Assembly: GCF_014205135.1 (NCBI RefSeq)
Contig: NZ_JACHMY010000001.1
Span: 7,502,001 to 7,566,000 of the forward strand
DNA from: Kribbella italica
GTDB lineage: Bacteria > Actinomycetota > Actinomycetes > Propionibacteriales > Kribbellaceae
DNA: 64,000 nucleotides
Direction of reading: 5' to 3'
Shown here: in pieces, positions 1 to 7,400 of the stretch
Position numbering within the stretch: the first letter of the stretch is position 1
Layout of the letters: each line of letters opens with the position of its first letter
Notes under the pieces: generated by a model
Database searches by the model: none
What the model was told of the DNA's origin: nothing
What the model saw: the letters and a program-made list of their open reading frames with translations, nothing else
Made by a program: the position numbers and the translations under genes

Positions 1-646
1 CGAGATCATCGTCGAGGCCGGCCGCGGGGTCACCGACAACCCGACCGTCGTGCTGATCCTCACCGTCGCGCTGTCGGCGATCGCCGTCCTAATCCTCGGT
101 CTGGCCGTACCGGTGACCGCGTCGTTCATCATCGCCGCGGTGATCATCGCGCCGGCCCTGGTGCAACTCGGCGTCACTCCGGCCGAGGCCTACATGTTCA
201 TCTTCTACTACGCCGTGCTGTCCGAGGTGTCGCCGCCGACCGCGCTGGCCGCTGTCGCGACGTCGGCGATCACCGGTGGCCGGACGATGGCCACGATGTG
301 GCAGGCCTGGAAGTACACGCTGCCGGCCTTCCTGGTGCCGTTCGCCTTCGTGCTCACCGAGAACGGCGCGCACCTGCTCGGCCAGGGGTCGTTCGTCGGC
401 ATGGTGTGGACGCTGGCGGTGTCGATGCTGGCGGTCGCGGCGCTGGCCGTGGTCACCGGCGGCTGGATCCTGGTCGCCACCAGCTGGGTCGAGCGGGCGC
501 TCTGCGTCCCGGCCGCGCTGCTGCTCCTCTACCTGGCGCCCGTAACCATCGCCGTCGGAATCGGTTTGCTACTTGTTGCCGTCGTCATCAACCTGGTCCG
601 GCGCCAGCGCCAGGCCGGACTACCGGAAGGATCCGTCACTCCATGA
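1..646 (+). CDS. TRAP transporter permease, C-terminal part (partial)
   Basis: The reading frame is open from the left edge, so the start lies outside the window. About 215 residues remain, almost all hydrophobic, forming five or six membrane helices. A stretch reading FIIAAVIIAPALVQLGV and the motif SEVSPPTALAAVATSAITG resemble the large DctM-type domain of TRAP permeases. The stop overlaps the start of a TAXI-type binding protein (ATGA), which supports a TAXI-TRAP system with a fused 4TM-12TM permease. Such systems import organic acids by sodium symport; the substrate cannot be read from this fragment. Confidence 0.85.
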   Translation, partial: EIIVEAGRGVTDNPTVVLILTVALSAIAVLILGLAVPVTASFIIAAVIIAPALVQLGVTPAEAYMFIFYYAVLSEVSPPTALAAVATSAITGGRTMATMWQAWKYTLPAFLVPFAFVLTENGAHLLGQGSFVGMVWTLAVSMLAVAALAVVTGGWILVATSWVERALCVPAALLLLYLAPVTIAVGIGLLLVAVVINLVRRQRQAGLPEGSVTP

Positions 647-1623
647 GAACCCGACGCCTCCCCGCCGCCGTACTCGCGCTCGTTGCCGCCGTGTCGTTGG
701 TGGCCTGTGGTGGGCAGCGTGAGCCCGAGGCCGGTGGGACCGGTACCGACGGCGGCCGGCTGACGATTGCCACCGGCAACACCACCGGCGTGTACTACCA
801 GCTCGGCGGCGCGCTCGCCTCGGTGATCTCGGACAAGGTCGAGGGCTACCGGGCCACCGCCAGCGAGACCGGCGCCTCGGTGCAGAACGTGCAGGGCCTG
901 GTGGCCGGCAACTACGACATCGCGTTCTCGCTCGGCGACACCGCCGCCGACGCGGTCAAGGGGCAGAACAGCTTCCAGCAGGTGCAGGACGTCGTCGCCC
1001 TGACCCGCCTCTACCCGAACTACACGCAGGTCGCGGTCCGGGCGTCGTCCGGGATCACGAAGTTCGCCGACCTGAAGGGCAAGCGGGTCTCCACCGGCTC
1101 GCCGAACTCGGGGACCGAGGTGATCGCCCGGCGGCTGCTCGAGGCGGCCGGGCTCGACGCGGCCCGCGACGTCACCGCGCAGCGGCTCGGTCTGCCCGAG
1201 TCCGTCGACGCGATGAAGAGCGGCTCGATCGACGCGCTGGTCTGGTCCGGCGGCATCCCGACCGGTGGCATCACCGACCTGACCACGAGCCTCGGCAAGG
1301 ACGTCAAGCTGATCCCGATCACGGACCTGCTGCCGGCGCTGAACACGAAGTACGGCACGATCTATGCCGAGGGCACCATTCCCGCGGCGGCGTACAAGCA
1401 GCCGGGCGACGTGAAGACGATCATCGTTCCGAACGTGCTGCTGGTCCGCAAGAACATGCCGGACGAGCTGGCCGAGAAGCTGACCAAGGTGATCTTCGAC
1501 AACAAGGACGCCCTGGTCCAGGTGAACGCGGCGGCCAAGGACATCACGCTGGAGACCGCCGCCGAGACCGACCCGGTCCCGCTGCACCCCGGTGCGAAGA
1601 AGGCGCTGGACTCCCTCAAATAA
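643..1623 (+). CDS. TAXI family TRAP transporter solute-binding lipoprotein
   Basis: This 326-residue protein begins with a lipoprotein signal ending SLVAC (Cys22). A TAXI-type core follows, with TIATGNTTGVYYQLGGALA near residues 42-60 and repeated glycine/serine loops that in this family line the ligand cleft. It would capture a carboxylate outside the membrane and hand it to the permease encoded just upstream, with which it shares an ATGA overlap. The ATG at 643 was chosen because the longer frame upstream is a shadow of the permease gene. Its 3' side leads straight into the hairpin array at 1634-1833. Confidence 0.9.
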   Translation: MRTRRLPAAVLALVAAVSLVACGGQREPEAGGTGTDGGRLTIATGNTTGVYYQLGGALASVISDKVEGYRATASETGASVQNVQGLVAGNYDIAFSLGDTAADAVKGQNSFQQVQDVVALTRLYPNYTQVAVRASSGITKFADLKGKRVSTGSPNSGTEVIARRLLEAAGLDAARDVTAQRLGLPESVDAMKSGSIDALVWSGGIPTGGITDLTTSLGKDVKLIPITDLLPALNTKYGTIYAEGTIPAAAYKQPGDVKTIIVPNVLLVRKNMPDELAEKLTKVIFDNKDALVQVNAAAKDITLETAAETDPVPLHPGAKKALDSLK

Positions 1624-1633
1624 CTCCATAGCT

Positions 1634-1833
1634 CGCTCTCCTTCGCACACCAGGCGCAGCGGGGGAGAGCGTCGGTCCCATCCCTGTCCGTAGGCGCGGC
1701 GGGGACGGGCCACACCCCTTCTCCGCTTCCAGGCGCTGTGGAGAAGGGACCGCCCCCGCCACAACCAGGCGCAGTGGCAGGGGCACCGGCCGGGCCGATC
1801 CTTTGGGAGGCATCCCGAAGGGTTGGTCCGGCC
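1634..1833 (+). repeat. array of five tandem hairpins with a shared AGGCGC loop
   Basis: Five stem-loops lie head to tail after the binding-protein stop: 1634-1671, 1683-1709, 1716-1748, 1752-1784 and 1788-1833. Stems are 7-17 bp and differ in sequence. Loops 1, 3 and 4 are 11-12 bases and contain CCAGGCGC; loop 2 contains TAGGCGC; loop 5 contains GAGGCAT. Most imperfections in the stems are G-U wobbles when read as plus-strand RNA (two in stem 1, one each in 2 and 3, four in stem 5), which become mismatches on the other strand. It may act as a terminator or 3' UTR element between convergent genes, or as a protein-binding RNA. Confidence 0.7.
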
Positions 1834-1841
1834 ACCTGCTT

Positions 1842-2492
1842 CTAGGTGTTGTTCTCCTCGGGGATCTTGGCGCCGCGCAGATAGTGCGACAGGGCCGAGT
1901 CGCGCTTGGGATGGGCGTGGTAGTTCGTCGGTACGACGCGCCCTTCGGCGCTGTCCCACGCGGTGTCGGCGACGCGCCACATCCGGTGCGCCATCCGCCC
2001 GGCCACCCCGGTGTGCGGCGTGAACGGGTGCGCTCTGGTCGGCGCGACCTCCTCGGCACTCAGCAGCCGCTCGGTCAGCGCACTGATGTCCTCACCGTCC
2101 ATCGACTCGCTGAGCTGCCGGCTGTACTCGGTCTCCATCCGCTCGTGCTCGTCGAGCTGACGGTCGATCACCTGCCACACCTCGTCCGGCCGCAGGTGCA
2201 GCACCCGGCTGTCGCCGTACTGCCGTGCCTTCAGGAACCGCAACGACCGCTCGAGCTGCTTGGCGTTCCCGACGTACGCCGCCACCAGGTACCGCCCGTC
2301 CGGCAGCTGCCGCACCTTCGGCAGCAACACGTCCTCAGCCGCCGCCAGATGCTGCGCCGCGATCGCGTAGAACCAGTCCGTCTCATGCCGCCGATGCGGC
2401 AACCCGGCATCCGGCAGATGCGCCGGCACCGCCAGCTCGCGAATCTTCCCGTGCTCGTACCCGAGCGCCACTTCAAGAGAAGAAGCGGTCAT
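1842..2492 (-). CDS. hemerythrin-like HHE domain protein
   Basis: The protein has 216 residues. The N-terminal half is helical with spaced His/Glu positions (EHGK near 14, HRRHE near 33, QHLAAAEDVLLP near 48 and DEHERMETE near 105), a pattern fitting a hemerythrin/HHE cation-binding four-helix bundle that could hold a di-iron site. The C-terminal 90 residues are unlike the family. The start was set at the ATG at 2492 because a GGAGG lies about eight bases upstream; the frame extends further only through the C-rich repeat tract. It is convergent with the TAXI gene across the hairpin array. The family assignment is moderate. Confidence 0.6.
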   Translation of the reverse strand: MTASSLEVALGYEHGKIRELAVPAHLPDAGLPHRRHETDWFYAIAAQHLAAAEDVLLPKVRQLPDGRYLVAAYVGNAKQLERSLRFLKARQYGDSRVLHLRPDEVWQVIDRQLDEHERMETEYSRQLSESMDGEDISALTERLLSAEEVAPTRAHPFTPHTGVAGRMAHRMWRVADTAWDSAEGRVVPTNYHAHPKRDSALSHYLRGAKIPEENNT

Positions 2493-2589
2493 CGAAACCA
2501 CCTCCTGGGGGGTTCCCTCCAGCCTGCGCCCGATCCCCACCACAAGCAACCGTCCCAGCACGGTACGTGAGCAGCCTGTAATCCCCTGC

Positions 2590-3420
2590 GGCCTTCGGCG
2601 CACCCCGCTGCCCGCCTGACCGCTTCCCGCCGCCCCCAGCCACCACCGGCCAAACGCCGCCAAGACCTCGCCACCGCCGCCCTCCACGCACGGCCAGCCA
2701 CCAGCCGCCACCTGTCGGCCCCACGGGCCGCCGACCACGTGCCGCCCGCCGGACCCCACGGGCCGCCGACCATCGGGTGGCCGCAAGCCACCACCGGCCA
2801 CGCGCCGCCAGGTGCCCGCCGCCGCCCGCCACGCGCCGCCAGCCACATCGGCCATCGGCCGCCACCCGTCGGCCTCACGGGCCGCCAACCACCAGCAACC
2901 CCGCCCAACCCCCGGGGATCAAGTGCCCGCTACCGCCACCTGTCGCCGGCCACGTGCCGCCAGCCGCCACCTGTCGGCCCCACGGGCCGCCGACCACGTG
3001 CCGCCCGCCAAGCCACCATCGGCCGCCGCCACCAAGTGCCCGCCACCGCCACCTGCCGACCACCGGGTGCCCGCCAGCCACCACCGGCCACCCGTCATCG
3101 GATGCCCGCCACCGCCACCTGTCACCAGCTGCCACCTAGCACTGGCCACGGCCACAAGCGTCCGCTGCCACCCGTCGCCCCCACGGGCAGCCAGCTACCC
3201 GCCAAGCCACCACCGGCCACGCGCCACCAAGTGCCCGCCGCCGCCGCCCGCCACGCGCCGCCAGCCACACCGGCCACCGGCCGCCACCCGTGTCGCCCCA
3301 CGGGCCACCAGCCACCACCGGCCACCGCCACAAGTGCCCGCCACCGCCACCTTGCCGGCCACGCGGCACCAGCCATCCGACACCTCGCACCCGCCCAGCG
3401 CCTGACACGCGGTCGGGGCC
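2590..3420. repeat. 1-kb C-rich degenerate repeat tract, no gene
   Basis: The 1.1 kb between the hemerythrin-like start and the aldo/keto reductase stop holds no convincing gene. The plus strand is strongly C-rich and built from shuffled short units such as CCCACGGGCCGCC, GTGCCCGCC and CCACCGGCCAC. A 50-base segment is perfectly duplicated (2701-2750 equals 2960-3009), and a longer imperfect copy pair lies near 2813-2873 and 3231-3297. Nearly all six frames are open because stop codons are rare in this composition, so the long frames here are not evidence of coding. Confidence 0.8.
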
Positions 3421-3619
3421 GGAGTGCGGTAGGGATGGTGCGAGAGCAGCCGGGCGAGCCGAGCGATGCTTCGGGACAAGGTAGAAGCGGCTGTGGGATC
3501 GGGGCAGCTGAGGGCGAGTGTGGTGTTGGACCTGAGTCGGGTGATGCGGGTGCGGCGGTGGAAAGACAACTGGGGATCACCAAGCTCGGCCGGTGACCCC
3601 CAGTGTCAGTGGTGCGGGC

Positions 3620-4654
3620 TCAGTTGTCGGAGCTCTTCTTCCAGAGGTTGATGCCGGCCTCTACAGCGTCGGCGTCGATGGCGTCGAGTTCTTCCTGGCT
3701 GAACTCGAGGTTCTTGACCGTCGCCAGGTTGTCCTCGAGCTGGGCGACGCTCGAGGCGCCGATCAGGGCGCTGGTGACCCGGTCGTCGCGCAGGGTCCAG
3801 GCGAGGGCGAGCTGGGCGACGGACTGGCCGCGCTGCTTGGCGATCTCGTTGAGGGCGCGGACGTGCTTGAGGGTTTCCTCGGTGAGCATGTCGGTGCTCA
3901 GGGACTTGCCCTGGGCGGCGCGGGAGTCGGCGGGGACGCCGTCGAGGTAGCGGTCGGTGAGCATGCCCTGGGCCAGCGGGGAGAACGCGATCACGCCGAC
4001 GCCGAGGTCGCCGACGGCGTCGAGCAGGTCCTCCTCGATCCAGCGGTTCAGCATCGAGTACGACGGCTGGTGGATCAGCAGCGGCGTCCCGAGCTCGGCC
4101 AGGATCGCGGCCGCCTCGCGGGTCTTCTCCGCCGAGTACGACGAGATGCCGGCGTACAGCGCCTTGCCGGAGCGGACGGCGGAGTCGAGCGCGCCCATCG
4201 TCTCCTCGAGCGGGGTGTCGGGGTCGAAGCGGTGCGAGTAGAAGATGTCGACGTAGTCCAGGCCCATCCGGTCCAGCGACTGGTCGAGCGAGGCGAGCAG
4301 GTACTTGCGCGAGCCGCCGCCCTGACCGTACGGACCCGGCCACATGTCGTACCCGGCCTTGGTCGACAGGATCAGCTCGTCGCGGTACTTCGCGAAGTCC
4401 CGGGCGAAGTGCGTACCGAAGTTGGTCTCGGCCGAGCCGTAGGGCGGGCCGTAGTTGTTCGCCAGGTCGAAGTGGGTGACGCCCAGGTCGAACGCCCGGC
4501 GCAGGATGTCGCGCTGCGTCGCGAACGGCTTGTCGTCACCGAAGTTGTGCCACAGGCCCAGCGAGATGGCCGGCAGCTGCAGTCCGCTGCGTCCCGTCCG
4601 CCGATAGGCCATCTGGTCGTCGTACCGGTTCTCAGCTGCTGTGTAGTCAGTCAC
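3620..4654 (-). CDS. aldo/keto reductase, YghZ/Gpr type
   Basis: This 344-residue NADPH-dependent aldo/keto reductase is very close in sequence pattern to E. coli YghZ (L-glyceraldehyde 3-phosphate reductase): LPAISLGLWHNFG, FDLANNYGPPYGSAE (catalytic Asp/Tyr), STKAGYDMWPGPYG and IFYSHRFDPDTP (catalytic His) appear in the expected order, and it ends in NLWKKSSDN. The GTG at 4654 was chosen since the residues before MAYRRTGRSG (ENRYDDQ) align with the E. coli N-terminus. In the cytosol it would reduce aldehydes such as methylglyoxal or glyceraldehyde 3-phosphate. It reads alone, next to the kinase gene on the same strand. Confidence 0.92.
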   Translation of the reverse strand: MTDYTAAENRYDDQMAYRRTGRSGLQLPAISLGLWHNFGDDKPFATQRDILRRAFDLGVTHFDLANNYGPPYGSAETNFGTHFARDFAKYRDELILSTKAGYDMWPGPYGQGGGSRKYLLASLDQSLDRMGLDYVDIFYSHRFDPDTPLEETMGALDSAVRSGKALYAGISSYSAEKTREAAAILAELGTPLLIHQPSYSMLNRWIEEDLLDAVGDLGVGVIAFSPLAQGMLTDRYLDGVPADSRAAQGKSLSTDMLTEETLKHVRALNEIAKQRGQSVAQLALAWTLRDDRVTSALIGASSVAQLEDNLATVKNLEFSQEELDAIDADAVEAGINLWKKSSDN

Positions 4655-4722
4655 GAAACTCAGTCTGCACCATGTCGTGACAAGTCCGCGAACCCCTTGT
4701 ATTTCAGCACAACCGGCGTCGA

Positions 4723-6357
4723 TCAGACCCAGAGATCCACCTTCTTGATCAAGCCGTCCCATGGCTCCGGCGGGTCCGAGGCCAGAAAGCGGAGTACGCC
4801 GAGCACCCGGCTGCCGGGCGTGGCCGTCCAGTGCCGCTGGCCGGTCCGCGGCGGGCCGGTCAGGTTCGACAGTCCCCACTGCAGGTGGAACCAGAGCACC
4901 GCTGCCTCCAGTTCGCCGGTCTCGAACCGCACGTCCGCGACCTCTCGGTACGCCGGCAGCACCCGCGCGACGTCCTCCAGCCGAAGCTTGGCGAACTCCA
5001 TCCCACGCGGTCCCCAGGCAGCGTCACCCCAGTCGACCAGCGCCACGAACCGCCCGGCCTCGTCGACCATCAGGTTCTGCGGGGCCAGATCGCCGTGCAG
5101 CAGAACATTCGGCGACCTCTCGTCGAACCGCCCACGCAGCCCGTCCATCCATGCACCGAGCCAGCGCCCCGTCCCGGCATCGAGATAACCACGCTCGACC
5201 AGTTCGTTGGCAGACCCACGACCGGTCCCAGAGTCTTCCGGAACGCCGCTAAGGCCGTCAGCCAGGGCACCAGTGAGCCCGCCAGCGGAGGCGTCAGCGC
5301 GCCCGCCAGTGAAGGGCTCAGCAAAGACGTCAGCGCGCCCGCCAGGGAGGGGGTCAGCGAAGGCGTCGGGGGAGCTGAAGCCTGCTGAGCCACGGCTCGC
5401 CCCGGGCCGACGGTCGAGCACGGCTCGACCGTGCTCCCTGCGGACTTGGTGGAGCAGCGCGATCTCCCGGCCGAGGTCTGCCCAAAACCCGGGGTCGAGC
5501 CGAGCCGCCGGGGCGTATGGCCGATCCACCGGAAAGCGGCCGTCGACCCGGTTGGTTGGGGTGTGCGGCTGGTCCGCCGGTTCGTGGTGGTGGACCTGGT
5601 TGGTTGGGGTGTGCGGCTGGTCCGCGAGACCGTGGTCGTGCACCCGGTCGGCCGGGGCAACCGGCCGAGCCACCAGGTGGTGGTCGTGGACCCGGTTGGT
5701 TGGGGTGTGTGGTTGGTCTGCCGGGTGGTGGTCGTGGACCCGGTCGGTCGGGGCAACTGGCCGAGCCACCAGATCGTGGTCGTGCGCCCGATTGGTTGGG
5801 GTGTGCGGTTGGTCCGCCGAATGGTGGTCGTGGACCTCGTTGGTCGGGGCATGCGGGTGGTCCGACGGACCGTGGTCGTGCACCCGGTCCCTCGGGGCGT
5901 CCGGCCGATTCACCGGATGGTGATCGTGCGCCCGGTTGGTTGGGGTCTGCGGTTGGTCAGCCGGATGGTGGTCGTGCACCCGGTCTTTTGGGGCGTCCGG
6001 CTGGTCCGCGAGATCGTGTCCTTGGACCTGGTTGGCCGGGATGTGCGGTTGGTCCGCCAGGTCGTGGCCTTGGACGCGGTCCATCAGGACGTAGGGCGTG
6101 GGGATGCTGTCGAGGGTGATGGTGCCTTGGGCCGCGATGGCTGGTGTGCGGACGCCTGCTGTGCGGGCGACGGGGATGACGGCGGCCTCCTTCTGGAGGT
6201 CGGCGATGAAAGCGGCGGATCGCGGGATTCTCAGGATCAGCGTGGAGCCGAGGCGGAACACGTGGTTGGCGACGCCGCCGGGGAGTTCGGTGACGTCGTC
6301 GGGGTCGAGGCCGTGGGCGGTGGCGATTGCTCTGGCTGCGGTCTGGATCGGAGTCAT
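4723..6357 (-). CDS. aminoglycoside-phosphotransferase-like kinase with 12 hinge repeats
   Basis: The protein has 544 residues where the family usually has about 300. The N-lobe (1-93) contains LPGGVANHVFRL and the strand TLILRIPR. It ends at the hinge motif YVLMDRVQGHDL. Twelve 16-residue repeats (94-285) follow, rich in His, Asp and Pro (consensus RVHDHHPADQPHTPTN). The C-lobe resumes at 286 with WADLGREIALLHQ. Catalytic HGDLAPQN (421-428) and DWGD (442-445) are intact. A second expansion lies at 330-370 (GGRAD..FAEP units). The ATG at 6357 gives a normal N-lobe. The substrate is unknown; relatives phosphorylate hydroxyl groups of small molecules. Confidence 0.85.
   Translation of the reverse strand: MTPIQTAARAIATAHGLDPDDVTELPGGVANHVFRLGSTLILRIPRSAAFIADLQKEAAVIPVARTAGVRTPAIAAQGTITLDSIPTPYVLMDRVQGHDLADQPHIPANQVQGHDLADQPDAPKDRVHDHHPADQPQTPTNRAHDHHPVNRPDAPRDRVHDHGPSDHPHAPTNEVHDHHSADQPHTPTNRAHDHDLVARPVAPTDRVHDHHPADQPHTPTNRVHDHHLVARPVAPADRVHDHGLADQPHTPTNQVHHHEPADQPHTPTNRVDGRFPVDRPYAPAARLDPGFWADLGREIALLHQVRREHGRAVLDRRPGASRGSAGFSSPDAFADPLPGGRADVFAEPFTGGRADASAGGLTGALADGLSGVPEDSGTGRGSANELVERGYLDAGTGRWLGAWMDGLRGRFDERSPNVLLHGDLAPQNLMVDEAGRFVALVDWGDAAWGPRGMEFAKLRLEDVARVLPAYREVADVRFETGELEAAVLWFHLQWGLSNLTGPPRTGQRHWTATPGSRVLGVLRFLASDPPEPWDGLIKKVDLWV
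5503..6078 (-). repeat. coding tandem repeat, 12 x 48 bp
   Basis: Twelve in-frame 48-bp units sit between the two lobes of the kinase. The first unit still reads as the kinase hinge (RVQGHDLADQPHIPAN) and the last (RVDGRFPVDRPYAPAA) joins smoothly to the C-lobe. Units 7-8 and 9-10 are near copies of each other, a 96-bp higher-order duplication. The unit length is a multiple of three, so copy-number change would keep the frame. Confidence 0.9.
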
Positions 6358-6420
6358 CGGTGCCAGTCTGCGGGGGAGTCCCGCGCGGGCCCACCGGTTT
6401 TCGGGCGGGATACTGGCTGG

Positions 6421-7038
6421 GTGCGAGTTGATCTGGATCCGGACGTGGTCGGTGGCAGGGAGTTCTACGCGGCGCTGAACTCGGTGGTGGTGCCGCGGCC
6501 GATCGCCTGGGTCTCGTCGGTCTCCGCGGACGGCGTACTGAACCTGGCGCCGCACTCGTTCTTCACCGTGTCCTGCGTCCGCCCGCCGATGGTGCAGTTC
6601 ACCTCGGTCGGCCGCAAGGACAGCCTGAACAACGTCGAGGCGACCGGCGAGTTCGTGGTGAACTTCGCGACCGAGCCGCTGTTCGAGCAGGTCAATGCCA
6701 CCGGCACCAACTTCCCCGCCGGGATCTCGGAGTTCGAGGCCGTCGGTCTCAGCACAGAACCGTCCACGACGATCGCGGTCCCGCGGGTTGCCGAGTCCCC
6801 GGTCGCGATCGAGTGCACCCTGCACACCACTCTCGAGCTCGGCGACTCCACGGTCGTCATCGGCCGGGTCCGCCACCTGGCGATCGCCGCCGAGGTGATG
6901 GACGGAGACCACCCCGACATCAACCGCCTCCGCCCGCTCGCGCGCCTCGGCCGGAACGAGTGGTCGACGATCGGCGAGGTCCTCGACATCACCCGCATCC
7001 GCTACGACGACTGGCCCGGGCACCGGCAGGCCGACTGA
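6421..7038 (+). CDS. flavin reductase-like domain protein
   Basis: The 205-residue protein shows the FMN-binding split-barrel pattern of the flavin reductase/DIM6 family: FYAALNSVVVPRPIAWVSS, NLAPHSFFTVSCVRPPMVQF, NNVEATGEFVVNFA and IECTLHTTLELGDSTVVIGRV-like strands. It likely binds FMN and either supplies reduced flavin or acts as an oxidoreductase. The GTG at 6421 starts where similarity begins. It is divergent from the kinase gene (63 bp between starts). The last residues GHRQAD are written by the first copy of the 26-bp tandem repeat that follows, so the C-terminus has probably been altered by repeat expansion. Confidence 0.85.
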   Translation: MRVDLDPDVVGGREFYAALNSVVVPRPIAWVSSVSADGVLNLAPHSFFTVSCVRPPMVQFTSVGRKDSLNNVEATGEFVVNFATEPLFEQVNATGTNFPAGISEFEAVGLSTEPSTTIAVPRVAESPVAIECTLHTTLELGDSTVVIGRVRHLAIAAEVMDGDHPDINRLRPLARLGRNEWSTIGEVLDITRIRYDDWPGHRQAD

Positions 7039-7249
7039 CCCCCGGGCACCGGCAGGCCGACTGACCCCCGGGCACCGGCAGGCCGACTGCCCCCCGGGCA
7101 CCGGCAGGCCGACTGCCCCCCGGGCACCGGCAGGCCGACTGCCCCCCGGGCACCGGCAGGCCGACTGACCCCGGCACTACCGGCAGGCCGACTGACCCTG
7201 GGCACTACCGGCAGGCCGACTGACCCTGGGCACTACCGGCAGGCCGACT
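7021..7249. repeat. 26-28 bp tandem repeat, nine copies
   Basis: Nine copies of ACCGGCAGGCCGAC plus a C/G-rich linker run from the end of the flavin reductase gene. The first six are spaced 26 bp, then 27, 28 and 28 bp. The later three differ together (linker GGCACT), so the array has two sub-families. The units carry TGA or TGC in turn after the core, and the first supplies the flavin reductase stop. The rest of the gap to 7400 holds an imperfect inverted repeat near 7308-7335 (AATCCCT/AGGGATT), a possible operator for the next gene. Confidence 0.9.
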
Positions 7250-7400
7250 GACGCGGCTGAGCTCCGCACGCTGGTCCCGCGAACCGGCGCTCCTCGCCGG
7301 GCCTCAGGGAATCCCTGATCAGTAAGGGATTTCCGGTGAGGGTCTGAAGTTTTCTCCGACGGCGACCCATCCGGGAGCGGAACGGGTCCGAAGTCCGGGC

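Noticed and set aside
1-1623. Functional link between the TAXI transporter and the CitA/CitB-like pair at the right end
   Set aside because: They are 61 kb apart in this window; a link would be speculation without a regulator site.
2739-3596. 285-residue proline-rich frame in the C-rich tract
   Set aside because: All frames are open here, there is no ribosome-binding site, and the repeats are not kept in any one frame.
7021-7249. CRISPR-like array
   Set aside because: Repeats are contiguous with no unique spacers, and no cas genes are nearby.
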